Origin: Candidatus Avimonas caecicola
Lineage (GTDB): Bacteria > Bacillota > Clostridia > Oscillospirales > Acutalibacteraceae
Direction of reading: 5' to 3'
DNA: 38,222 nucleotides
NCBI GenBank assembly: GCA_904419875.1
Contig: CAJFTG010000022.1
Location: 1 to 38,222 of the forward strand
Every line of letters starts with the position of its first letter. Position 1 is the first letter of the stretch. The position numbers were made by a program, and so were the translations under genes. Positions 32,658-38,222 of the stretch are shown one piece after another. The notes beneath the pieces were generated by a model, which searched no databases, was not told the DNA's origin, and saw only the letters and a program-made list of their open reading frames with translations.

Positions 32658-32707
32658 TTCCCGCAAAAAACGAAAAGGGGGATTGTCCGTGCGGACAATC
32701 CCCCTTT
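32658..32707 (-). terminator. Terminator of the hydrolase gene
   Basis: A 16-bp perfect stem (32692-32707 with 32674-32689, arm AAAGGGGGATTGTCCG on the minus strand) with a tight loop, followed on the minus strand by TTTTCGTTTTTT (down to about 32665). It is 120 bases past the stop codon. Confidence 0.85.
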
Positions 32708-32826
32708 CACGCCCGCCGCGGCGCGGATATCCGGAGATGATTTCACCAGGCGGCGCTTTTCAAACCGGCCCCGGCCCGGCGCCGGTTCTTTAGGCGGCGG
32801 GCCTGCGGCGGCGCCCGCCGAAGCGG

Positions 32827-33642
32827 TTACAGGCTGCGGAGCCAGCGGGCGGCCCATTCCGACCACGGGGCGCAGGATTCCGCCGACGGGCCGGTCTCCT
32901 CCGTGGCCAGGGAGAGGCCGTGCGGCCCGCTGGGCAGCAGGTGCATCTCCAGCGGGATGCCATGCTTCCGCAGGGCGCCGGCCAGCAGCAGGGAATTTTC
33001 CACCGGCACGCCGTCGTCGTCCCAGGTATGCCATAGGAAGGCGGGCGGGGTGTCCGGCGACACCTGTTTTTCCAGGGAGGCCAGCTCCAAGCACTCCTCG
33101 TACCGGCTGCCGAGCAGGTTCTCGAAGGAGCCGCGGTGGGCGAATGCTCCGGACGTGATTACCGGATAGGCGAGGATCATCCCGTTCGGGCGGATCTCCT
33201 CCGCCCGGAGGCCGAGCGGCGCGGTGAGCAGCTCCCGGGTCCAGAACACCCCCAGGCTGGCGGCCAGATGGCCGCCGGCCGAAAAACCGCAGACCACGAT
33301 CTTCTCCGAGTTTACCATCCACTCCGCCGCGCGGCGGCGGACCAGGGCGACGGCCGCGGCCAGCTCCAGCTGCGGTCCGGGAAAAATCGCCTGGCCGGCG
33401 ACCGAATAGCGCAGCACGAAGCACTGGAAGCCCAGGGCGAGGAAACGCAGGGCGACGGGTTCGGCCTCGCGGTCGGAGGTCATCTGGTAGCCGCCGCCCG
33501 GGCAGATGACGACGGCAGGCCGGGGCCTCTCCGGCATCTCGGGGGATGGGGAGCGCAGATAGGTATACAGGCAGGGGGAGCCGGTCCCCTGCACGCCGGC
33601 GCGGGAATAGGGGATGGAAAGGGCGATTTTTTCAAAGATCAA
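32827..33642 (-). CDS. Alpha/beta hydrolase (acetylxylan esterase / BD-FAE-like)
   Basis: 271 residues from TTG 33642, chosen because AAGGAGG lies 7 bases upstream and no ATG precedes the family start. Features: PAVVICPGGGYQMTSDREAEPVALRFLALGF (oxyanion region with HGGG-like PGGGY), nucleophile elbow GFSAGGH near residue 120, acid in WHTWDDDGVPVE, and histidine in LPSGPHGLSLA. No signal peptide, so it acts inside the cell, probably removing acetyl or other acyl groups from sugars or oligosaccharides. It stands alone, with its own terminator. Confidence 0.88.
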   Translation of the reverse strand: MIFEKIALSIPYSRAGVQGTGSPCLYTYLRSPSPEMPERPRPAVVICPGGGYQMTSDREAEPVALRFLALGFQCFVLRYSVAGQAIFPGPQLELAAAVALVRRRAAEWMVNSEKIVVCGFSAGGHLAASLGVFWTRELLTAPLGLRAEEIRPNGMILAYPVITSGAFAHRGSFENLLGSRYEECLELASLEKQVSPDTPPAFLWHTWDDDGVPVENSLLLAGALRKHGIPLEMHLLPSGPHGLSLATEETGPSAESCAPWSEWAARWLRSL

Positions 33643-33696
33643 GGTGGTTCCTCCTTATCAGGGGCCGGAGCCCGGCCCGCACGGTTGTCGTACCCC

Positions 33697-33725
33697 AGTA
33701 TACCGCAGGGAAACGGAAAAGGAAA
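33697..33725 (-). promoter_or_regulatory. Hydrolase promoter candidate
   Basis: Minus strand TATACT (33702-33697) with a weak -35 TTTCCT 17 bases upstream. Leader of about 50 bases. Confidence 0.4.
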
Positions 33726-34090
33726 GGGCTTTTTCCTGCCCGGGTTCCCTTGCCGAAATCACCCCCGCGGTCAGGGAGCAGCGCGTCCGCCGGCGGCCGG
33801 AATCACCGCGTCGGCGCTCCATGCCGGGAGGCGCCGGCCGGCCGTCGAACGGCCGTCGATCGGCGGCCCTGCCGTCGGCCGTCCATTTCCGCCGGCGCGG
33901 CCCAAAACGCTTTTCGGGGAAAACGGGCGGGCGGCAGGGCGGAAGACCGGGCGGGCCCGCGCCGGTAACGAAGCAACGCGGCCGGCCGCCTTTTGCTGCC
34001 GCCGAAAACCGCGCGTCCCCCGGCCGCCGGGCTGGGAAGGGCACGAAGGACCGCCGATTGATAGAATTCGTTAAATATGGATAGAAAACT
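33726..34090. other. Divergent intergenic region, nothing recognised
   Basis: 365 bases of GC-rich sequence between the hydrolase and the AlkZ-like gene. It contains palindromic GC runs such as CGGCCGTCGAACGGCCG but no clear promoter for the plus-strand gene; TTGATA at about 34058 lacks a good -10. Confidence 0.4.
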
Positions 34091-34108
34091 GCTGAGGAGG
34101 TATTGTTC

Positions 34109-35203
34109 ATGACCACTCTCTCCGTTTCGGCCCCCGCTCTCCGCGCGCTTCGGATGGAGCGGCAGGGGCTGCTGTCCCCGGCCGCCGATGCCGGGGCGTA
34201 TGAAGCCCTTTTCCGCCGGATGCAGCCGGTGAGGCCGGTGGCCTTTTCCTGTCCCGGCGAACCGCCCGCCCTGGTTTACCGCTGTGAGGAGGGCGGCCGG
34301 TGCTTTGCCGAGCCCTGGCGGGCGCAGCGCCGGCTGGTGAAGGGCCGCTTCCAGGGCGGCCGGGTGGGCTATATCCTCGCCGACGACTGGGAAACCATGA
34401 TCGCCGCCTACCGCCGGCCCGCCGACCTCGGCGACCCGTGCTTACGGCATTTCTACGAATTTTTCCGGCGGGAAGCGCCGCTCACCATCCACCAGATGCA
34501 GGAGGCCACCGGCTGGAAGGCTAAGGAGATTACGGCCCTTCTCCATACCCTTCAGCAGGCGTTCCTGGTATATGAGGATCAGGTAGACGGCGATTGGGAG
34601 CGGGGCTGGTATCTTTTTGAAAGCGAATTCCCGCAGGTGACGCCCGGGGCCGTTTCCCGGGAGGAGGCGCTGGAGACGCTTGTCCTCCGGCAGATGGAGT
34701 CCCTGGGGTTTGCCGACCTGGAAACGCTGCGGGGCTTTTACTGCCTGCCCGGCAGGGAACTGAAGGCGGCCGCCGGGCGGCTGGCGGACAGGGGCCTTGC
34801 TCTGCCCGCTTCCCTGGAGGGGCGGGACGGCTGGATGCGTCCGCAGGACGCCGCGCTGCTGCCGGCATATGCGGAAAGGCCCGGCCCGCCGTCGGTATTC
34901 GTCCTTCCTCTTTCGGATTACCTGGTCCTTTGCGCGCAGGCCGCCCTGAAACGCCGGTTCGCCCTGCCGGACGTGCTGCAGTATCTGCTGGTGGACGGGG
35001 AATTCGCCGGCGCGGTACGGGGAAAGTGGCGCCAGGGTCCGCACGACCTGTGGGAGATCGCCCTCTTCCTCCCGGCCGGCGAGGCTGCCCGGCGCCGGGA
35101 GGAGATCCGCGCCGCCGTCCGGGCGGTATACCCGCACCTGGACGAAATGGACTGCCCGCTGAGAGCTTACGGCGTGGGAGGCGGCCGGCCGGAAACGCTC
35201 TGA
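34109..35203 (+). CDS. Winged-helix DNA-binding protein of the AlkZ/YcaQ type (HTH_42), possible DNA glycosylase
   Basis: 364 residues from ATG 34109; GAGGAGG lies 8 bases upstream, which excludes the in-frame TTG at 34103. The N-terminal LSVSAPALRALRMERQGLL recalls the ARRLALRRQGL opening of the HTH_42 family. Next come wing/helix segments APLTIHQMQEATGWKAKEITALLHTLQQAFLVYEDQ, and a C-terminal part SVFVLPLSDYLVLCAQAALKRRF...LVDGEFAGAVRGKW, which matches the family pattern of a lysine-containing beta domain. Family members such as E. coli YcaQ and Streptomyces AlkZ unhook interstrand crosslinks. The catalytic Gln pair could not be confirmed here, so activity is inferred. Confidence 0.65.
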   Translation: MTTLSVSAPALRALRMERQGLLSPAADAGAYEALFRRMQPVRPVAFSCPGEPPALVYRCEEGGRCFAEPWRAQRRLVKGRFQGGRVGYILADDWETMIAAYRRPADLGDPCLRHFYEFFRREAPLTIHQMQEATGWKAKEITALLHTLQQAFLVYEDQVDGDWERGWYLFESEFPQVTPGAVSREEALETLVLRQMESLGFADLETLRGFYCLPGRELKAAAGRLADRGLALPASLEGRDGWMRPQDAALLPAYAERPGPPSVFVLPLSDYLVLCAQAALKRRFALPDVLQYLLVDGEFAGAVRGKWRQGPHDLWEIALFLPAGEAARRREEIRAAVRAVYPHLDEMDCPLRAYGVGGGRPETL

Positions 35204-35218
35204 GGAAAAAGCCGTTCC

Positions 35219-35262
35219 GGAACGCGGGTGCGGGGCGGGCCTTTTTCCCGCCCAGGCGTTCC
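35219..35262 (+). terminator. Terminator after the AlkZ-like gene
   Basis: Nested hairpin: GGAACGC (35219-35225) with GCGTTCC (35256-35262), and inside it GGGCGGG (35233-35239) with CCCGCCC (35247-35253). No long T-run follows the outer stem, so efficiency is uncertain. It insulates the ylxM promoter. Confidence 0.5.
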
Positions 35263-35288
35263 GCCGTCCCTTCTTTTCACATTACCAC

Positions 35289-35317
35289 TTGACAAAAGCC
35301 GGCAAATGCGGTATAAT
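35289..35317 (+). promoter_or_regulatory. Perfect consensus promoter of the ylxM-ffh operon
   Basis: TTGACA (35289-35294), 17 bases, TATAAT (35312-35317). Expected transcription start near 35324, inside the inverted repeat at 35319-35343. Leader of about 55 bases to GTG 35378. Confidence 0.92.
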
Positions 35318-35318
35318 C

Positions 35319-35343
35319 ACTGTAAAGCGATTTGCTTTACAGT
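35319..35343 (+). promoter_or_regulatory. Inverted repeat spanning the ylxM transcription start
   Basis: ACTGTAAAGC (35319-35328), five bases GATTT, then GCTTTACAGT (35334-35343): a perfect 10-bp inverted repeat immediately after the -10 box. Position fits a repressor operator; as RNA, only part of the left arm would be transcribed if the start is at 35324. No regulator is known for it. Confidence 0.7.
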
Positions 35344-35377
35344 TTTGGGCGGCCGGCGGGTCAAAGAGGGTGGATGC

Positions 35378-35743
35378 GTGGCGAAAAACATGGAAATTTC
35401 CCTGCTGTTCGATTTTTACGGCGATATGCTGACCGAAAAGCAGCGGGACGTGGTGGAGCTGTATTACAACGACGACCTCTCTCTGGCGGAAATCGCGGAA
35501 AACGCCGGCATCACCCGTCAGGGCGTCCGGGATTCGATCAAGCGGGCGGAGGCCCAGCTGCTGGAGATGGAGGACCGCCTCGGCCTGGCCCGCCGCTTCC
35601 GCTCCGTGCGGGAGGGCTTCGAGGCCATCCAGGCCGCCGCGCGGGAGATCCAGGAACTGAACGCCCGGTTCGGCTATTCCCGCGAAATTGAGCAGCGGGT
35701 GCAGACCATCCTCGACCTGTCCAGGCAGCTCAGCGAGGAATGA
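35378..35743 (+). CDS. ylxM: YlxM-type DNA-binding/signal recognition particle associated protein
   Basis: 121 residues from GTG 35378 with AGAGGG 7 bases upstream; ATG 35390 is an in-frame alternative. The helix-turn-helix region LLFDFYGDMLTEKQRDVVELYYNDDLSLAEIAENAGITRQGVRDSIKRAEAQL resembles sigma factor region 4 and is the hallmark of UPF0122/YlxM. In Streptococcus the homologue binds the SRP and modulates Ffh GTPase activity. It directly precedes ffh, as in most Firmicutes, but with a 154-base gap instead of tight coupling. Confidence 0.93.
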   Translation: MAKNMEISLLFDFYGDMLTEKQRDVVELYYNDDLSLAEIAENAGITRQGVRDSIKRAEAQLLEMEDRLGLARRFRSVREGFEAIQAAAREIQELNARFGYSREIEQRVQTILDLSRQLSEE

Positions 35744-35754
35744 GGGGAAGAAAC

Positions 35755-35833
35755 TGTGGCACGGGGATAAAGAGTGCAAGAGTGCAAAAGTACGAAAGCG
35801 CATGAAAGCAAAGGCAGAAGGTCCCGGGATAAA
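35755..35833 (+). repeat. Degenerate ~9-base purine-rich repeats between ylxM and ffh
   Basis: Units such as AGAGTGCA, AGAGTGCAAA, AGTACGAAA, GCGCATGAAA, GCAAAGGC, AGAAGG recur every 8-10 bases on the transcribed strand. They occupy the spacer inside an operon, so they are carried in the mRNA. Confidence 0.65.
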
Positions 35834-35897
35834 GCGGTCCCGCTCCGGAGCCGGCTCTCCGCCGTTCCCGTCATTTTGGAAATAAAGGAGATTTACC

Positions 35898-37256
35898 GTG
35901 GCTTTTGAAGGGCTTTCCGACAAGCTGTCCGCCGCCTTTAAACGGCTGCGCTCCAAAGGAAAACTGTCCGAGTCGGACGTGAAGGAAGCGATGCGCGAGG
36001 TGCGCCTCGCCCTTCTGGAAGCCGACGTCAACTATAAGGTGGCCAAGGATTTCACCAAGGCCGTGACCGAGCGGGCGGTGGGTTCCCAGGTGATGGAGAG
36101 CCTCACCCCTGCGCAGATGGTCGTCAAGATCGTCAACGAGGAGCTGACCGCCCTGATGGGCGGCGAGGCGGCCCGCCTGGCGACGGCCAGCCATCCCCCC
36201 TGCGTTGTGATGATGTGCGGCCTGCAGGGCGCGGGCAAGACCACCCATGCCGGCAAGCTGGGGCGGATGCTCAAATCCCAGGGTCACCGCCCGCTTCTGG
36301 CCGCGTGCGACGTCTATCGGCCCGCGGCGATCAAGCAGCTGCAGGTGGTGGGGGAGAAAGCCGGCGTCCCGGTTTTTGAGATGGGGACGGCCAACCCGGT
36401 GGAGATTGCAAAAAAGGCAGTCGCCCACGCCCGCGACCATGGCAACGATTACGTCCTGCTGGATACCGCCGGCCGGCTGCACATTGACGAGCAACTGATG
36501 GACGAACTGAAAAAGATCAAGGAGACCGTTTCCCCCCATGAAATCCTGCTGGTGGTGGACGCGATGACCGGCCAGGACGCGGTCAACGCCGCTTCGGCCT
36601 TTGACGAGGCGCTGGGCATCACTGGCGTGATGATCACCAAGCTGGACGGCGACACCCGCGGCGGCGCGGCGCTGTCCATCCGGGCGGTGACCGGCAAGCC
36701 GATCAAATTTGCCGGCGTGGGCGAAAAGCTGGACGAGCTGGAGGTTTTCCATCCTGAGCGGATGGCTTCCCGTATCCTCGGCATGGGGGACGTGCTCTCC
36801 CTGATTGAGAAGGCGGAGCAGCAGATTGACCGCCGGCAGGCCGAAGAGCTGGCCCGGAAGATGCAGGAGAACAAATTTGACCTCAACGACATGCTGGATC
36901 AGTTCGCTCAGATCAAAAAGATGGGCAATATCAAAAGCATGCTCGGCATGCTCCCCGGCGTCGGCAAGCAGCTGCAGGATGTCGAGATCGACGAGAAGCA
37001 GTTCGACCGGGTAGAGGCGATCATCCTGTCCATGACCCCGGCGGAACGGGGGAAGCCCGATCTCCTCAATCCCTCCCGCAAACGGCGGATCGCCGCGGGC
37101 TGCGGGATGAAGGTGGAGGATGTGAACCGTCTGCTCAAGCAGTACGACGCCATGCGTCAGATGATGAAGCAGATGAAGGGCCTGGGCAAGGGCAAAAAGA
37201 AGATGCGGGGCTTGCCCAAAATGCCGCCGATGGCCCCGCGCGGCGGCCGCTTTTGA
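35898..37256 (+). CDS. ffh: Signal recognition particle protein Ffh (SRP54)
   Basis: 452 residues from GTG 35898 with AAAGGAG 7 bases upstream. N-terminal four-helix bundle, then the SRP GTPase G domain: G1 [15 protein letters not shown] near 107, [14 protein letters not shown]3 DTAGR near 188, G4 [13 protein letters not shown] near 247. The methionine-rich M domain (about 320-435) follows, with [41 protein letters not shown] (RNA binding) and [10 protein letters not shown]. It binds 4.5S/6S-type SRP RNA and signal sequences and delivers ribosomes to FtsY. The usual upstream ftsY is not present nearby. Confidence 0.97.
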   Translation: MAFEGLSDKLSAAFKRLRSKGKLSESDVKEAMREVRLALLEADVNYKVAKDFTKAVTERAVGSQVMESLTPAQMVVKIVNEELTALMGGEAARLATASHPPCVVMMCGLQGAGKTTHAGKLGRMLKSQGHRPLLAACDVYRPAAIKQLQVVGEKAGVPVFEMGTANPVEIAKKAVAHARDHGNDYVLLDTAGRLHIDEQLMDELKKIKETVSPHEILLVVDAMTGQDAVNAASAFDEALGITGVMITKLDGDTRGGAALSIRAVTGKPIKFAGVGEKLDELEVFHPERMASRILGMGDVLSLIEKAEQQIDRRQAEELARKMQENKFDLNDMLDQFAQIKKMGNIKSMLGMLPGVGKQLQDVEIDEKQFDRVEAIILSMTPAERGKPDLLNPSRKRRIAAGCGMKVEDVNRLLKQYDAMRQMMKQMKGLGKGKKKMRGLPKMPPMAPRGGRF

Positions 37257-37321
37257 ATTCTGCCATAAGGTTCCCCTTACTGGTTGAAGATATTTTGATT
37301 ATGATTTTTGGAGGTACAGAC

Positions 37322-37561
37322 ATGGCTGTCAAAATCAGACTGCGCCGCATGGGCGCGAAGAAGAACCCGTTTTACCGCATCGTCGTCGCGGATTCCCGGT
37401 ATCCCCGCGACGGACGCTTCATTGAGGAGATCGGCTATTACAACCCGCTGGTGGACCCCGCCGAGATCAAGGTCGACGCGGAGAAGGCCCAGAAGTGGAT
37501 CGCCAACGGCGCGCAGCCGACCGACACCGTGAAGGCGCTGCTCAAAAAGGCGGGCGTGTAA
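37322..37561 (+). CDS. rpsP: 30S ribosomal protein S16
   Basis: 79 residues from ATG 37322 with TTTGGAGG upstream. The complete bS16 sequence is visible ([25 protein letters not shown]...). It lies 65 bases after ffh in the standard Firmicutes order. Confidence 0.98.
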   Translation: MAVKIRLRRMGAKKNPFYRIVVADSRYPRDGRFIEEIGYYNPLVDPAEIKVDAEKAQKWIANGAQPTDTVKALLKKAGV

Positions 37562-37585
37562 TTCCGGGGTTTGCAGAGGTTGACC

Positions 37586-37607
37586 GGGCGGGAATATTTT
37601 CCCGCCC
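37586..37607 (+). other. Stem-loop between rpsP and khpA
   Basis: Perfect 9-bp stem GGGCGGGAA (37586-37594) with TTCCCGCCC (37599-37607), loop TATT. No T-run follows, so it is more likely an RNA processing or stability element, or a leaky terminator lowering khpA relative to rpsP. Confidence 0.55.
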
Positions 37608-37637
37608 ATCCAAAGCTTTACGAAGGGGGTTAATGCT

Positions 37638-37871
37638 ATGAAAGAACTTTTGGTATCCATCGCAAAAGGACTCGTCGAGGACCCCGACGCTGTCGTCGTG
37701 GAACAGGACGAGCCCGCCGAAGACGGAACCATTGTGTTCCACCTGCATGTTGCGCCCGACGACATGGGCCGCGTCATCGGCAAGCAGGGCCGCATCGCGA
37801 AAGCGATCCGCACGGTCATGCGCGCCGCCGCGACCCGTCAGGAAGCCCGCGTTTCGGTGGAAATCGACTGA
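37638..37871 (+). CDS. khpA: KH-domain RNA-binding protein KhpA (YlqC)
   Basis: 77 residues from ATG 37638, preceded by AAGGGGG. The KH GxxG loop is in MGRVIGKQGRIAKAIRTVMRAAA, followed by the closing strand RVSVEID. In Firmicutes it pairs with KhpB/EloR and regulates RNAs for elongation and division, linking functionally to the mre genes in this window. The usual next genes rimM, trmD and rplS are absent; a terminator follows at once. Confidence 0.95.
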   Translation: MKELLVSIAKGLVEDPDAVVVEQDEPAEDGTIVFHLHVAPDDMGRVIGKQGRIAKAIRTVMRAAATRQEARVSVEID

Positions 37872-37912
37872 TTGCGCCGCGGGGCTTCCCGGTCGGGAAC
37901 TTCCCTCCATGC

Positions 37913-37946
37913 AAAAATCCCGGACGAAAAAATCGTCCGGGATTTT
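37913..37946 (+). terminator. Strong terminator closing the ffh-rpsP-khpA operon
   Basis: AAAAATCCCGGACGA pairs with TCGTCCGGGATTTTTT around a short A-rich loop, with the T-run at 37943-37948. It works in both directions because both flanks are A/T runs. Confidence 0.93.
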
Positions 37947-37950
37947 TTAT

Positions 37951-38222
37951 TGATTAAAAGCCCTCAAAACGTCTTATAAGCTCTTATAAGTGTTTATTAG
38001 GAGTAGCCGCAAAGTGGCTTAAATACTGGTTTTTTCATGTATCATCATAAATCCGCTTATATCTCTTTATATCTTACCTTTGTAAGCGCGGGCGTCAAAA
38101 AAGCGTCAAATAGCATTTTGAAGGGTAGTGTCAATAGTTTTGCGCAAATTGGTTTGCAGGCTCTGGTGTGAATGAAGTCAGCCAGCAATGGAGACTTTCC
38201 CAATGGCAGCCTCCAGATGCTT
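37951..38222. other. AT-rich end region, unassigned
   Basis: The base composition drops sharply after the khpA terminator. It carries three pairs of decamer repeats: GTCTTATAAG/CTCTTATAAG/TGTTTATTAG (37971-38000), CGCTTATATC/TCTTTATATC (38054-38073) and GGCGTCAAAA/AAGCGTCAAA (38091-38110). From about 38127 the sequence GGTAGTGTCAATAGTTTTGCGC could be the end of an insertion element, but this was not confirmed. The last 45 bases are open in both directions: a 14-residue end of a minus-strand gene (stop at 38180-38178) or a plus-strand start ATG 38172. Confidence 0.45.

Larger units (their letters stand above)
31719..32671. other. Long gene-free gap between convergent genes
   Basis: About 950 bases with no credible coding sequence on either strand: candidate frames are arginine/proline/glycine-rich and lack ribosome sites. 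It contains a palindromic TATA-like element GGTATATTATACC (32066-32078), two decamer/purine repeat arrays (32157-32215 and 32262-32350) and a doublet CATTATCCCC near 32463-32480. No terminator is seen for the CmpB gene. It may be a decayed gene or contain an unrecognised RNA. Confidence 0.5.

Noticed and set aside
37277-37305. Promoter for rpsP (TTACTG, 17 bases, TATGAT)
   Set aside because: The start of transcription would fall inside the ribosome binding site, and ffh lies only 65 bases upstream in the same operon.
38178-38222. C-terminal end of an integrase or transposase on the minus strand
   Set aside because: Only 14 codons (ending KVSIAG) are visible, without a family motif, and the plus strand is equally open; kept only as an unassigned region.
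1-38222. tRNA, rRNA, SRP RNA, RNase P RNA, T-box or common riboswitches
   Set aside because: I looked for the conserved cores by eye on both strands and saw none; a covariance-model search would be decisive.

Overview
The window is a chromosomal segment of a high-G+C, Gram-positive anaerobe of the Clostridia, most likely Oscillospirales-like; the genus cannot be fixed from this sequence. Supporting signs are AGGAGG-type ribosome binding sites, TTGACA/TATAAT promoters with 17-18 bp spacers, frequent GTG and TTG starts, and a typical clostridial gene set: mreBCD with a PBP2, maf with a DUF4321 protein, zapA with a U32 peptidase, sbcDC, ylxM-ffh-rpsP-KH, CmpB, DUF1015, a DUF4340 ABC operon and a Re-citrate-synthase-like enzyme. 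Nearly all of it looks like vertically inherited housekeeping DNA. Only the last ~270 bases are AT-rich and different.

Layout. 1-988 (-): a cysteine desulfurase cut by the window edge. 1461-2085 (+): a double-anchored lipoprotein and a 45-residue membrane peptide, both of unknown function. 2483-5556 (+): DUF1015 and a homocitrate/isopropylmalate/Re-citrate synthase-family enzyme, each with its own promoter and terminator. 5968-7558: an acetyltransferase (+) converging with a sugar-phosphate isomerase (-). 7986-12924 (-): mreB, mreC, mreD and PBP2, the cell-elongation machinery, behind a long mreB leader. 13596-17654 (-): zapA, U32 peptidase, dut, DUF4321, maf. 17816-22283 (-): sbcD and sbcC. 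22772-27868 (+): a four-gene Gld-like ABC exporter with two auxiliary extracytoplasmic proteins. 28608-31718 (+): a glycosyltransferase, PgeF and CmpB. 32827-33642 (-): an alpha/beta hydrolase. 34109-35203 (+): an AlkZ/YcaQ-like winged-helix protein. 35378-37871 (+): ylxM, ffh, rpsP and khpA. After a strong terminator the usual rimM-trmD-rplS genes do not follow; AT-rich DNA does.

The most unusual signal lies between the genes. Almost every sizeable intergenic region carries a short block of degenerate tandem repeats with a period of about 8-11 bases, mostly 10. The unit sequence differs at every locus (for example GATTCACAAA, GATAGTCGGT, CCGTGCTCCCT, NNNGGNAAAC, GGGAAGAG, YTCTTATAAG). Two coding sequences (U32 peptidase and the GldG-like protein) hold similar blocks with a frame-preserving 9-base period. 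I know of no element family that explains this. It may reflect a local slippage process or a selected structural role, and it is the main lead from this window.
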